Source: Desulforamulus aquiferis
GTDB taxonomy: Bacteria; Bacillota; Desulfotomaculia; Desulfotomaculales; Desulfotomaculaceae
NCBI GenBank assembly: GCA_004143605.1
Contig: AWVY01000018.1
Coordinates: forward strand, 125,047-164,351
DNA: 39,305 bases
Direction of reading: 5' to 3'
Positions 1 through 9,407 of the stretch are shown one piece after another. The position numbers and the translations under genes are program-made. The notes beneath the pieces were generated by a model. It was not told the DNA's origin and ran no database searches. It was given only the letters and a program-made list of their open reading frames with translations. Every line of letters starts with the position of its first letter. The stretch's first letter is position 1.

Positions 1-1
1 G

Positions 2-289
2 GGGGGCGAGAAGATTGCTGCCATTGGCTGCTCGGTAAAACGCTGGGTAACTATGCATGGCTTTGCCTTTAACGTAAATACCGACCTAAATCATTTTCGG
101 TGGATTAATCCCTGCGGTATTACAGATAGGGGTGTTACTTCACTGCAAAAAATACTGGGTCAACCTGTGGATATTGAAAAGACCTATAGGCAGGTAGCTG
201 AGCACTTTTGCCTGGTGTTCAACTGCAAGCCTAAACTCATCAACCTACAAAAGCTACAAGGGATTTTGGGGGTACAAAACCATGAATAA
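2..289 (+). CDS. lipB: Octanoyltransferase LipB, C-terminal part
   Basis: This is the 3' end of lipB; the open frame runs from the window edge with no start. LipB moves the octanoyl group from acyl carrier protein to lipoate-dependent enzyme domains in the cytoplasm. The visible part carries the family's conserved stretch KIAAIG...[16 protein letters not shown] followed by PCGI, including the lysine normally used in catalysis. Its stop overlaps the start of lipA by 8 bases (282-289), so the two lipoate-synthesis genes are translationally coupled. About 95 residues are visible; the N-terminal half lies outside the window. Confidence 0.93.
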   Translation, partial: GGEKIAAIGCSVKRWVTMHGFAFNVNTDLNHFRWINPCGITDRGVTSLQKILGQPVDIEKTYRQVAEHFCLVFNCKPKLINLQKLQGILGVQNHE

Positions 290-1136
290 AAGGAAACCTG
301 AATGGCTAAGGGTAAAGCTACAGGGTGCTGAAAAAACCCATGAGGTTAAGGAGATGCTGGATAGATTATCCCTTCATACCGTATGTCAGGAAGCTAACTG
401 TCCCAATCTTATAGAATGTTTCGCCCGCAAAACCGCTACCTTTATGATTTTGGGCAGCATTTGCACAAGAAACTGCACCTTTTGTAATGTAACCAAGGGA
501 CAAACCCAAGCCCTTGATCCAAAAGAACCTGACAATGTGGCTAAGGCCGTTGAGGAGTTGGGTCTTAAACATGCCGTTATTACCTCTGTCACTAGGGATG
601 ACCTGCCGGACGGCGGGGCCCATCACTTTAGCCGAGTTATTGAAAAACTCCGGGCTACCCAGGTCATTGTGGAAGTGTTGGTTCCTGATTTCCAGGGCAG
701 TGGTGAGGCCCTGGCCACCGTCATTAATGCCAAGCCACATATCCTTAACCATAACATCGAAACGGTACCCCGCCTGTATCCTAGTGTCCGCCCTAGGGCC
801 AGTTATGCCCGTTCTTTAGAGCTGATTAAAAGCTGCAAGGAACTTGATAATAGTATTTTTACAAAATCAGGTATCATGGTGGGCTTGGGTGAGCAGGAAG
901 AAGAAGTGATTTCTGTGCTGAGGGACTTGCGTTTAGCCGGCTGTGACCTGCTGACCATAGGACAGTATTTGGCCCCCTCGGATAAACACCATCCGGTGAT
1001 TGAATATATTCATCCTGATTTATTTAAAAGATATAGGGATGTGGCTTATGAAATGGGCTTCAAATACGTGGCCTCCGACCCGCTGGTCAGAAGCTCCTAT
1101 CATGCAGCGGAGGTTGCCGATATCCTTAATAAGTAA
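282..1136 (+). CDS. lipA: Lipoyl synthase (radical SAM)
   Basis: LipA inserts two sulfur atoms into protein-bound octanoyl chains using S-adenosylmethionine and two iron-sulfur clusters. The 284-residue product is full length. The auxiliary cluster motif [12 protein letters not shown] sits near residues 35-46, and the radical SAM motif CTRNCTFC follows near residues 61-68. The C-terminal VRSSYHA segment supplies the conserved serine of the family. The ATG at 282 follows a G-rich ribosome site and overlaps lipB. It is one of the few multi-domain genes here with no frameshift. A hairpin terminator follows at 1154. Confidence 0.97.
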   Translation: MNKRKPEWLRVKLQGAEKTHEVKEMLDRLSLHTVCQEANCPNLIECFARKTATFMILGSICTRNCTFCNVTKGQTQALDPKEPDNVAKAVEELGLKHAVITSVTRDDLPDGGAHHFSRVIEKLRATQVIVEVLVPDFQGSGEALATVINAKPHILNHNIETVPRLYPSVRPRASYARSLELIKSCKELDNSIFTKSGIMVGLGEQEEEVISVLRDLRLAGCDLLTIGQYLAPSDKHHPVIEYIHPDLFKRYRDVAYEMGFKYVASDPLVRSSYHAAEVADILNK

Positions 1137-1153
1137 GACCCTGACTAAAACTG

Positions 1154-1217
1154 CACCCAATGAAGGCAATGAACTAGTACTGGTTTTATAGTTCAAAGTT
1201 GTCATTGGGTGTTTTAT
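1154..1217 (+). terminator. Rho-independent terminator after lipA
   Basis: A ten-base stem (1154-1163 with 1202-1211, CACCCAATGA/TCATTGGGTG) encloses a second stem, 1170-1174 with 1191-1195. A short T tract follows. Confidence 0.7.
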
Positions 1218-1225
1218 ATAGCTTA

Positions 1226-1679
1226 ACATTTTTTGGAGGCTCAAGATGTGTGCTAAGCAGGAGTTAAAGCAGAAACTTATTCAACACCTGGTTGACTTCG
1301 AAGAAGCTCAAGCTGTTATATTGGATGATTTTTTCCGAAGCCCTCATCCGAACGGGAGGTAATTCAAAAGCTAATGGACAAATATATCAGCCACCTGGAA
1401 ATGCTTATTATTAATATAAATGAAGGCCGGGAGATTGAACTGCCAGTACTAATTGGTGGGCGGTTGGAGCTTAAGGATCGGTTGACCAAAGAGGTGGTAA
1501 AAATAATAGTGGGTTCACCCTATGGGTACGAAGCCCAAGATGGTCACTATCATCTGTCTTGGCTCTCGGAACCGGGTCAGTATCTAATGCTTAAAAGGAT
1601 GACGGAGCAGGTAAAGGTCACCCTAGAAGGCAGGGAGTATTGTGGGTGGGTTACAAATATCAACCATCCGTTTTTATAA
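1226..1679 (+). CDS. GreA/GreB-like protein (frameshifted in this sequence)
   Basis: Reading ATG 1226 and changing frame at the T run near 1330-1335 (one T missing) gives about 151 residues. The N-terminal part is helical (KQELKQKLIQHLVDFEEAQ), with a charged middle. The C-terminal part, LIGGRLELKDRLTKEVVKIIVGSP followed by LSEPGQYLMLKRMTEQVKV, resembles the C-terminal FKBP-like domain of Gre transcript-cleavage factors and their relatives. The acidic tip of a classic GreA coiled coil is not obvious, so it may be a Gre-fold relative that binds RNA polymerase without cleavage activity. The gene lies between lipA and a MarR operon. Family assignment is tentative and rests on the C-terminal half. 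Confidence 0.45.
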
Positions 1680-1709
1680 AGGTAATTGGTATTTATGAGA
1701 GAACAATTG

Positions 1710-1738
1710 TTGCAAAATTAAATAAGTAGTAATATAAT
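1710..1738 (+). promoter_or_regulatory. SigA-type promoter for the MarR gene
   Basis: TTGCAA at 1710-1715 and a perfect TATAAT at 1733-1738 are separated by 17 bases. They lie 36 bases before the GTG start of the MarR regulator. Confidence 0.65.
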
Positions 1739-1773
1739 TGCCATGACAACTAAAATTTTAGAGGGAGATTTAA

Positions 1774-2201
1774 GTGACTTTTAAACTGGATAATAGCCTG
1801 GGTTATCTGTTAAACCGCACAAATACACGGATGAAGAATAATTTATTACACCACTTAAGGGATTATGATGTAACCCCCGAACAGTGGGCAGTCTTAAATC
1901 GTTTATGGGAAAAGGAAGTCATCTCCCCAAAGGAGTTGGCAGAGCTAACCTCTAAGGATCTCCCAACGATAGTCAGAATATTGTCAAAGCTAGAAAAGAA
2001 GGGTTTCATAACAAGGAAAATTAACCCGGAGGATAGTAGGGCGTATTTAATTTTTCTTACTATTGAGGGGAGGGAATTACAAGGTAAACTGACCCCTTTA
2101 GCATTAGAAGCCTTGATAAAGCAACAAGGGGGCTTGATAAAAAACAAATCGAGGAGTTTAAGGTAGTTCTCAATAAAATGTTTGAAAATCTAGACAGCTA
2201 A
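1774..2201 (+). CDS. MarR-family transcriptional regulator (frameshift near the end)
   Basis: A winged-helix repressor of about 142 residues. The GTG at 1774 follows the ribosome site GAGGGAG. Recognition segments are visible: SPKELAELTSKDLPTIVRILSKLEKKGFI (helix-turn-helix) and then the wing with the family motif DSRAYLIFLT. Near 2118 one G appears to be missing. Restoring it continues the C-terminal helix as ATRGLDKKQIEEF and ends at the TAA at 2199-2201. MarR proteins commonly sense drugs or oxidants and control neighbouring efflux genes; the MFS exporter downstream fits that role, though control of it is inferred. Confidence 0.88.
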
Positions 2202-2301
2202 ATTTTTATGTGGCAATACTTGTTCTGACAACAAATTAGACCGTTACCCATTGTTCCTAAAATGAAGTAGTTTAAATTTTCTTAGGGGGGGTAATGAAAA
2301 A

Positions 2302-2382
2302 TGCTTACGACCGAGACGGCATTAGTTTTATTCCTACTAGTTGGCAGTGTATTATATCAAATTGCCAAAAGGTTATCTTAAG
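2302..2382 (+). CDS. Possible 26-residue membrane peptide
   Basis: ATG 2302 lies 9 bases after a run of seven G's that could serve as ribosome site. It encodes MLTTETALVLFLLVGSVLYQ then IAKRLS: a single predicted membrane helix with a basic C-terminal end. It is similar in size and layout to small helper peptides such as KdpF, but no kdp genes are present. An overlapping frame starting at ATG 2294 gives a 38-residue non-hydrophobic peptide and is less attractive because its start is too close to the G run. Unproven. Confidence 0.35.
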
Positions 2383-2403
2383 CAGAGAAAAGGGGGAGGA
2401 ATT

Positions 2404-2634
2404 ATGGTAAGTGCTATAGTTTATAAATTCTCCTATGATGCCCACATAGCTGCTTGTTTTGACCCCGAATGCCTTCGACAAAGTGGATATAAACTTAAGA
2501 AATTTAAAGATGGATATAGATATTACCCTATTGACAGCAACCAAACATATGTAGTTAGAAACCAACAAACCATTGAGCTAGGTGAACATATTTCGACATT
2601 CTATTGGTCAAAACAATATGATGTTTATAGATAA
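2404..2634 (+). CDS. Hypothetical protein, 76 residues
   Basis: ATG 2404 is chosen over upstream alternatives because AGGGGGAGGA lies just before it at good spacing. The product is soluble and rich in tyrosine and lysine (FSYDAHIAACFDPECLRQSG, GYRYYPIDSNQTYVV), with two cysteines near residues 19 and 23. I do not recognise a family. It sits between a MarR regulator and an MFS exporter on the same strand and is probably cotranscribed with the exporter, whose start is 33 bases downstream. Confidence 0.6.
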   Translation: MVSAIVYKFSYDAHIAACFDPECLRQSGYKLKKFKDGYRYYPIDSNQTYVVRNQQTIELGEHISTFYWSKQYDVYR

Positions 2635-2666
2635 TCAGTTATTTAACAAAATATAAGGAGCAATTT

Positions 2667-3836
2667 ATGAGTCAAGGACAGTCTCTATGGACAAAGGATT
2701 TTATCTTAATATGTCTTACCAACTTATTTATATTTACTAGCTTTTATTTTTTGCTTCCTACACTGCCCATATTTGTAACCAATGTTTTGCAAGGCAATGA
2801 GAGCAATGTTGGGTATATAGTGGGAGTGCTTACAATTACAGCAGTTTTGGTTCGTCCAATATCAGGCTATATGTTAGACACAGTAGGTAGAAAGAGTATT
2901 ATACTATTTGCATTGTTGGCCTTTGTACTAACCACACTGGCCTATAATTTAGTAACTAGTTTGGTTATGTTGTTTATGTTAAGGGCCATCCACGGTTTAT
3001 CCTGGGGTTTTGCTACAACAGGGGCTGGAACCATTGCCAGTGATATTGTCCCTGCTTCCCGAAGGGGAGAGGGTATGGGATATTATGGACTAGCCAATAC
3101 ACTGGCTATGGCTGTGGGACCTATTTTGAGTCTTTTTATACTGGCTCGCTTTGGCTTTCATACCTTGTTCACGGCGGGCTCTGTAATAGCGGCATTGGGA
3201 CTGGTATGTGTGCTTACTATCAAGGTATCCGAGGATAATCTTGTTAAAAAGAAAACAAAGCTTACCCTAAATAGCTTTTTTGAACCAAGGGTCTATTCCT
3301 TATCACTGGTAATGTTCTTTGTCACCTTTACCTACGGAGCTATTGTATCCTTTATCACCCTTTACGCAAAGGAACTAAGCATAAGTAATGCCGGGATATT
3401 TTTCCTGATCTATGGTATTTCACTGCTTATAGTCAGGCCCTATGCCGGTAAGGTATTTGATGCCCATGGTCCCAACCGAATTATGGCTATCGGTTTTTTA
3501 GGTATGGCAATTTCCTTTATCTTGCTTTTCTTGGCAAAGGGCTACTTGTTCTTTATTTTATCTGCCGTTACAATGGGCATTGGTTTTGGCATAGTGCAGC
3601 CTACAATTCAGGCTATGGCCATAAATAGGGTTGAACCATATCGTAGGGGGGCTGCAACCGGAACAATTTTAACTGCCCTAGATTTAGGAATAGGGTTAGG
3701 TTCTATGCTGTTAGGTGTGGTTTCTAATAAAATGGGATTGTCTTATATGTATCTAATCTGCAGCTTTATTGCTTTGATTCCGTTCCTGGTATTCTATCGC
3801 CAAGATGCGGTTAAGCCAAGTACACAGTCCACTTGA
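2667..3836 (+). CDS. MFS efflux transporter
   Basis: An intact 389-residue major facilitator protein with about twelve hydrophobic helices. Between helices 2 and 3 it has the MFS signature loop, GYMLDTVGRKS near residues 68-78. The second half repeats the loop as GKVFDAHGPNR. Length and pattern fit drug or metabolite exporters of the DHA1 type; the substrate cannot be told. The start has AAGGAG 8 bases upstream. It follows the MarR gene and two small ORFs on the same strand and ends at a strong hairpin. A MarR-controlled efflux unit is the natural reading. Confidence 0.9.
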   Translation: MSQGQSLWTKDFILICLTNLFIFTSFYFLLPTLPIFVTNVLQGNESNVGYIVGVLTITAVLVRPISGYMLDTVGRKSIILFALLAFVLTTLAYNLVTSLVMLFMLRAIHGLSWGFATTGAGTIASDIVPASRRGEGMGYYGLANTLAMAVGPILSLFILARFGFHTLFTAGSVIAALGLVCVLTIKVSEDNLVKKKTKLTLNSFFEPRVYSLSLVMFFVTFTYGAIVSFITLYAKELSISNAGIFFLIYGISLLIVRPYAGKVFDAHGPNRIMAIGFLGMAISFILLFLAKGYLFFILSAVTMGIGFGIVQPTIQAMAINRVEPYRRGAATGTILTALDLGIGLGSMLLGVVSNKMGLSYMYLICSFIALIPFLVFYRQDAVKPSTQST

Positions 3837-3870
3837 TTAAAAAAATACAATATAAAAATTGTTATAAGAG

Positions 3871-3915
3871 TCAGGCTAGCACCAAGTTGTGCTAGCCTGA
3901 TTTATTGTTTTGGGG
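3871..3915 (+). terminator. Rho-independent terminator after the MFS gene
   Basis: A 12-base perfect stem, TCAGGCTAGCAC/GTGCTAGCCTGA (3871-3882 with 3889-3900), is followed by a T-rich tract. Confidence 0.85.
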
Positions 3916-4036
3916 AGAGCAATATAGCTAGTCTTTATACCCCTATAATTGTTATATATTTTACAAGCGCCTTTGGGTCTATTTATAATTAGTATGTGAA
4001 GTGCAGCACTATCCTAACAAATAGAGGTGATAAAGA

Positions 4037-4210
4037 ATGAGAGCATCAGACATACAACTTTTGGAACTCCGTATAGAGGTAGGAAACCAACGGCTTACGG
4101 ATATGTCAAGTAATTACGGTAAAAACAACCAAAGGGTCAAAAACTACCGTAAAAGACTGGAGAGAATGATTGATCTATTAAGCAAGGTAAAGCATGCCAG
4201 TGCTTCCTGA
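4037..4210 (+). CDS. Small helical protein, possible Spo0E-like
   Basis: ATG 4037 has AGAGGTGA upstream and gives 57 residues ending in TGA 4208-4210. Two amphipathic helices can be drawn, around LELRIEVGNQRL and VKNYRKRLERMIDLLSK, separated by a short polar loop. This is the size and layout of Spo0E-family aspartyl phosphatases, small proteins that dephosphorylate Spo0A in spore formers. However, the usual SQxLD motif is replaced by YRKRL, so the catalytic signature is missing. It could equally be an unrelated small protein. It stands directly before the EamA transporter. Confidence 0.4.
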   Translation: MRASDIQLLELRIEVGNQRLTDMSSNYGKNNQRVKNYRKRLERMIDLLSKVKHASAS

Positions 4211-4241
4211 GTTTACTTAGATTAATCCTGGGGGTATAGGC

Positions 4242-5134
4242 TTGCTTAATGGCTATTATTTCATAATTTTGTCCACCATTGGTTATGCCACACTGCCAAT
4301 ACTTATTAAAATTGGCTATCAACTTAATATGACAATTGATATTCTTTTGACCTTACGCTTTTTTATTGCCAGTATTATTCTGATTGCCATAAGATTTTTA
4401 TAGTAAGAAATAATTATGCCAGTATGAAGGGCCAATTCACAAGATTGATTGTGCAGGGCCTATTATTTTTTGGATGTGCCTATTGTTATACATCGGCCAT
4501 AAAGTATTTGGCGGCATCCATGGCCAGCATTATGCTTTATGCTTATCCAACCATAGTTGTCATCATAACCACCTTTTTTCTAAAGGAGAAAATTGATCTA
4601 AGAAAAATTACTGCGTTGGTTTTATCCTTTATTGGGTGCCTAATGGTAGTAAATATAGTCAATGATCAACTGCAGCTAAGTTGGCAGGGTGTAATGTATG
4701 GTCTGGGTGCGGCCTTAGTATATGCTTTATATATTATAAATGGCCAATATTTGACCTCCCGGTTGGAACCAATAACTATTTCTATTTACGTTATGGTGGT
4801 GTGCAGTATAGCAACTGCCTTAGTTTATCCTCCCATGGGTTTAATTACAAGCAGCTTAGATCTATCTGCCTGGTTGGTGGGGCTAGGAACAGCAGTATTA
4901 TGCTCTGTAATTCCGGCTGTTTTTTACCTGAGGGGAATAGCCATTTTAGGGGCTAGCAAATCGGCTATAGTTAGTACAATAGAACCTGCCATAACAATTA
5001 TGTTGGCCTTTTTGATATTAGGGGAAAGACTTACGGTATTGCAGTTATTTGGGGCGTTTTTCATTATATCAGGAGTGATAATCCTGCAAGCTAGAAAGCC
5101 GCCAGCAAAACAGGCGATCCTAACCAATAGGTAG
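4242..5134 (+). CDS. EamA/DMT-family transporter (one frameshift)
   Basis: About 298 residues with ten predicted membrane helices in two EamA repeats, typical of metabolite exporters of the drug/metabolite transporter superfamily. The TTG at 4242 has GGGGG upstream. The frame breaks at the T run near 4395-4399, where a sixth T restores RFFIVRNNYASMKGQF. Each repeat ends with the expected pattern: SAIKYLAASMASIMLYAYP in the first, and ASKSAIVSTIEPAITIMLAF then LGERLTVLQLFGAFFIISGV in the second. Substrate unknown. It closes the segment before the first chemoreceptor. Confidence 0.85.
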
Positions 5135-5263
5135 ATTCTTGAAATTAATTTGCATATGGAAAATTATCACTTATACCGGGTATAAGCACAATGTATTTTA
5201 CAACAAAGCTAGTGGTTTTTATAATCTAAATTAAAAGTGAATGAAGTAACTTACTGATGAAAC

Positions 5264-5306
5264 AAAAGAAACCAAAAGTCCAAAAAGGGGCTTTTGGTTT
5301 CTTTTG
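5264..5306. terminator. Hairpin terminator, probably bidirectional
   Basis: The stem AAAAGAAACCAAAAG/CTTTTGGTTTCTTTT is flanked by A and T runs on both sides. It lies between the EamA gene and the chemoreceptor. Confidence 0.75.
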
Positions 5307-5399
5307 CAGGAAAATGTCATAATATGTCGAATGATCCATAGACAGCCTAACTTGGTAAAAATTAAAAGTTTATGGCAGTAGGAAGGGGTATTATCAACC

Positions 5400-7337
5400 A
5401 TGAAAAACTTTTTTTTCAATTAAAAACAGGTTATTAGTCCTCTTATTAAGCGTAGCATTGATTCCTACAATTATATCGAGTCTTTATTTTGGGCAATACG
5501 CTTCTAGTATTGTTAAACAGGAGTTCATTAAAAGTACTGACGAACAAATTGAACAGGTTAATAACGCCATCAATATATTCTTTCAAGGCATAAATGAAAA
5601 CTGTCTATTTCTGTCAATGAGTGACACAGTTAAAAGTGCGGATACCTCGGTAACAGCATATATGGATGTAGAAGGAGGGCCAGATGGTCTTATCCAAATG
5701 ACACCTTCATTAAGCAGTGGGGTGGAGAAAAATATTTATGATTTCTATGCTAATTTTGCAGAATCACATCCTAAGACTGCTACGTATATTTGGCAACAAT
5801 TCATGGAGGCTACACCCAATGGCCAGATGGTAAAATAATGAGCCAATATGATCCCAGGGGCAAGCTTTTTTTTAAAACTGGTATGGAAAATGTAGGACAG
5901 GTAGCGAGAACAAAGCCCTATCATTTTCGGCAGACAACGTGTTTTTGGTAAGCACAGTTACAACTATTACTGATAATGCCGGACAAGTTATCGGAGTTCA
6001 GGGTTTAGATGTAAGTTTAGAAAGCATCACAAATATGATTAAGGATATCAAGATAGAAAAAACGGGATACATAATATTAACAGATGGTGATGGAACAATT
6101 ATTGCCCATCCCAAAAAACCGGAAATGAATGGGAAAGAAATAAATGAACTTAACAACGAAAAATTAACTACTGCTCTTACAATGGATTCGGGGGATTTTG
6201 AAACTAAAATTGACGGAAAGGATTGTTATGTAAATACTTACACATCCAATGAGACTGGCTGGAAATTTATCTCTATTGTGGAAAAGTCAGATTTGATGGA
6301 AAAGTTTACAGGCATGGCCATAAAGTTTGTAGGTTTGTTTGTAATAATTATAATACTTATATCAATAATCGCTGTAGTGCTTTCCAACAAAATTACAAAA
6401 CCAATAACTGCATCGGCAGAGTTTGCCCAGGAAATTGCTAACGGCAATCTAAAGGTAGAGTCAATTAAGATTAAAGAAAATAATGAAAATGGCGTCTTAA
6501 TTGATTCCCTAAACAAAATGAGGGATAACCTGAAAGAGGTAATAGAGGGGTTGTATGGTTCCTCGGCGGATTTAACCAAGTCAGCCAAGCAGTTGGCAGA
6601 GCAATCACAACAAACATCGGAAGGATCCTCTGCCACCGCAGCCACGGTTAGTGAGATTGCAATAACTATTGATCAAGTAGCAACAAATGTAAGTCAAGCG
6701 GCTAATTTGTCAGACCAGGTTTCCAAAGAAGCGGAACAAGGCTTTAAAGGTGTAGAAAGAATTACTGCTCAAATGGATTCGATTTCCCATTCAAATAATG
6801 ATGCTACAAATGTAGTAGAAGAATTGGCTAAGACTTTAACCCATGTCAACAAATTTGTAGATTAATCACCAGTATTGCAGAACAGACTAACCTGCTTGCC
6901 CTTAATGCTGCCATCGAAGCAGCCCGTGCAGGGGACCAGGGACGTGGCTTTGCAGTAGTGGCTGAAGAAGTTAGGAAGCTGGCTGAACAATCTGCCAGTG
7001 CTGCAAAGGATATCACTGAATTAATCGGTGGGGTACAGTTAGGGTCCGAAAAGGCTGTTGCAGCAATGTTGGAGGGACGGAGACAAGTTAGTGAGGGAGT
7101 TTTGGTGGTTGAGGAAGTAGGCAATAGTTTTAAAGGTATTACAACTTCTATCGAAGCACTGGTAAAACAAATTCACAGTGTTGCAGCTGCCTCTGAACAA
7201 GTTGCAGCTGGGATACAAAACGTTTCGGCAACCGCCGAGGAACAAACCGCTGCATGGAAGAAATATCTGCTGCCAATGAACAACTTAATTTGATGGCAAA
7301 TAACCTAAATAAATTGGTGGAAAAATTCACTCTATAA
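5400..7337 (+). CDS. Methyl-accepting chemotaxis protein with Cache sensor (several frameshifts)
   Basis: A transmembrane chemoreceptor of about 646 residues when repaired. It has an N-terminal helix ([20 protein letters not shown]), an extracellular dCache domain with a [20 protein letters not shown] segment and SVVTTI-like strand, a second helix near 6310-6395, a HAMP linker, then a signalling domain with the hairpin-tip signature [19 protein letters not shown]. Frame breaks lie at the T run of 5409-5416, near 5800, at 5931, at 6864 and at 7253. All are single-base changes in short homopolymers. The signalling domain would bind CheA/CheW; the Cache domain likely binds a small organic ligand. 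A terminator follows. Confidence 0.88.
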
Positions 7338-7347
7338 TAGATATATG

Positions 7348-7379
7348 ATAAAACCTCCTGGCAAGTCAGGAGGTTTTAT
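7348..7379 (+). terminator. Rho-independent terminator after the chemoreceptor
   Basis: The stem ATAAAACCTCCTG/CAGGAGGTTTTAT has a six-base loop. Confidence 0.85.
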
Positions 7380-7523
7380 CAGTTATTTGGAATAATAATG
7401 TACGAAATTGAATAGGTTAAAGTTTGCAGCTAAATGAATAAAAGAACAACTTACTCTACCCCTGATTTTAGGTATATAGTATACTGTTTAAAAATATAAG
7501 CCAAGAAAAATTGAGGTGATGGA

Positions 7524-8423
7524 ATGCGTTTAGAACAACTATATTATCTTGTTGAGATATATCGATCTAAGACAATATCACTGGCAGCAGAGCGGGCGCA
7601 TATTTCACAACCTGCTCTTAGTGCCTCCATTAGCAAATTAGAGGATGAGCTAGGAGTCCTATTGTTAAAAAGGACAAATCAAGGAGTCTATCCAACAGAG
7701 ATTGGAGAAACCATTATTGAAAAGGCAAAGGATATTATTGAAAGTGTTGAAGAAATAAAGCAGATCGCAAAAATTAATAACATGGAGCTGAAGGGCAATA
7801 TTTCAATGGCCGTGGAACCTGGTGTTAATCTAACCATCATGCCTGAGGTACTTACAAATTTTAAATACAACCATCCAAAGGTAGATATTTTCATAAAAGT
7901 AGGTGAGTCAAACAACATATTGAGGGATATTCAATCGGGTAAGGCTGACTTTGGTATAATTCTGAAGTCAGAGGAGCTTTTGCAGGCGAAGGACATTAAC
8001 CTCAGGGATCTTTTCGTGGATGAGCTAGTATTAATTACAGGCAAGAACAATTCCATTGCTAATAAAGAAACACTAACATTAGAAGAAGCTCTGGCCCAGC
8101 CCGTTGTGTTATATAATACAGAATATGTTACCAACTGTGGAATATCCAGTCTATTAAAGAAATATGGAGATATTAATGTGCTGTTTAGGGTAGATAATCT
8201 AGAGATGCTGGAGAAAATTTTGTTACACAGGGATTGTGTCTCCTTTATACCTAATTTTATGGCCGAAGAATACGCTAAGTTTAATGAGCTGGTAGTAATT
8301 CCTATTAGTGATGTTTCCTTAGATATTACAATCGATATAATATGGTCAAGCCGTCACCATCTCTCTATGGTAGAAAAAGAATTGATAAAGGGAATTAAAT
8401 CTACCTGTTGTGATGTTAATTAA
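7524..8423 (+). CDS. LysR-family transcriptional regulator
   Basis: Intact, 299 residues. Residues 1-60 form the LysR winged helix-turn-helix: MRLEQLYYLVEIYRSKTISL, AERAHISQPALSASISKLED and then LGVLLLKRTNQGVYPTEIG. The rest is a periplasmic-binding-like effector domain. GAGGTGATGGA provides the ribosome site. The upstream 140 bases contain a small dyad, GTATATAGTATAC near 7472, that could be an operator. The next gene on the same strand is the manganese catalase. LysR proteins of the OxyR type often control peroxide defence, but no diagnostic cysteine pair can be assigned here, so the target is inferred from position only. Confidence 0.92.
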   Translation: MRLEQLYYLVEIYRSKTISLAAERAHISQPALSASISKLEDELGVLLLKRTNQGVYPTEIGETIIEKAKDIIESVEEIKQIAKINNMELKGNISMAVEPGVNLTIMPEVLTNFKYNHPKVDIFIKVGESNNILRDIQSGKADFGIILKSEELLQAKDINLRDLFVDELVLITGKNNSIANKETLTLEEALAQPVVLYNTEYVTNCGISSLLKKYGDINVLFRVDNLEMLEKILLHRDCVSFIPNFMAEEYAKFNELVVIPISDVSLDITIDIIWSSRHHLSMVEKELIKGIKSTCCDVN

Positions 8424-8521
8424 TAGATAGTCTAATAATATAAGTCAATCTTTAATAATAGTTTTATATAATCCCCCTTTCTTGGAGATGTTAAATCATA
8501 ATGAAAGGAGGAAGAACAAAG

Positions 8522-9199
8522 ATGTTTTTACATGATAAAAGATTATTGGAGAATGTAAGGGTAGAAAGGCCAAATCCAACCTATGCCGCACTATTATCGG
8601 AACAGTTAGGAGGTCCCCAGGGAGAGTTGAAGGCTGCCATGCAGTACATCTCCCAAAGCTTCAGAATTAAGGACCCGGAGATAAAAGACTTATTTTTGGA
8701 TATTGGTGCCGAGGAACTGAGCCATATGGAAATGGTGGCAACTACCATAAATCTTCTTAATGGGCATGATGTGGCAGGTTCCACTGTTCAAGCGGGACAT
8801 GTTGAAAGTCAGGTACTGTCGGGTCTTTCCCCTATGCTGGTTAATGCCTCAGGTTTTCCTTGGACAGCAGCTTATGTAAATGTAACAGGGGATCTGGCTG
8901 CTGATATTCTTTCAAACATTGCAGCTGAACAAAGGGCTAAAGTTGTTTATGAGTATTTATACCGACAAATCAATGATAGATATGTACGTCATACCATCGA
9001 CTTTTTGTTGAACCGTGAGGAAGCACACAATACCCTGTTCCGCCAAGCCCTTAACAAGGTTCAAAACACAGGTTCGAACAAGGATTGGGGTGTAGACTCA
9101 GACGCCCGTTTGTACTTTAATTTATCTAGGCCCGGGACAAACCACTTTAGCGTCTCTAATCCCCATCACCCGGCATTTCAGAATCCAAACGGACATTAA
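8522..9199 (+). CDS. Manganese catalase, CotJC-like
   Basis: A dimanganese catalase-family protein of 225 residues; members disproportionate hydrogen peroxide or sit in the spore coat (CotJC). Ferritin-like metal ligands are visible in order: Glu in GGPQGELKAA, Glu-x-x-His in EELSHME, Glu in AAEQRAK, and Glu/His in REEAHN. The ATG at 8522 is preferred to 8501 because AAAGGAGGAAG lies about ten bases before it. It is longer than Bacillus CotJC by a C-terminal tail carrying LYFNLSRPGTNHF. No cotJA or cotJB lies next to it. A LysR gene precedes it and a terminator follows. Confidence 0.88.
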   Translation: MFLHDKRLLENVRVERPNPTYAALLSEQLGGPQGELKAAMQYISQSFRIKDPEIKDLFLDIGAEELSHMEMVATTINLLNGHDVAGSTVQAGHVESQVLSGLSPMLVNASGFPWTAAYVNVTGDLAADILSNIAAEQRAKVVYEYLYRQINDRYVRHTIDFLLNREEAHNTLFRQALNKVQNTGSNKDWGVDSDARLYFNLSRPGTNHFSVSNPHHPAFQNPNGH

Positions 9200-9217
9200 G
9201 TAAATATTAGATCTAAT

Positions 9218-9252
9218 AAAAGGCCAGCATTCAGAATGATGCTGGCCTTTTA
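9218..9252 (+). terminator. Rho-independent terminator after Mn catalase
   Basis: A perfect 13-base stem AAAAGGCCAGCAT/ATGCTGGCCTTTT with an eight-base loop. Confidence 0.9.
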
Positions 9253-9336
9253 ACGTATTAAAATTATAAATACTTGCTTTACCTTAGGGAATGTGAACAA
9301 TTGCACTTTTGAAGCTTATTCGTAACATTTAGTTAA

Positions 9337-9366
9337 TTGAAATAATAAGTACTAAAATGTTATAAT
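9337..9366 (+). promoter_or_regulatory. SigA-type promoter for the radical SAM gene
   Basis: TTGAAA at 9337-9342, an 18-base spacer and TATAAT at 9361-9366, 41 bases before the ATG at 9408. Confidence 0.55.
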
Positions 9367-9407
9367 ATTCTTAAATATTTATTTAGCAGACGTAGGGGAG
9401 GACATCC

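Noticed and set aside
366-752. A 128-residue minus-strand open frame
   Set aside because: It lies entirely within lipA on the other strand, has no ribosome site and no recognisable motif. Similar shadow frames elsewhere were left out.
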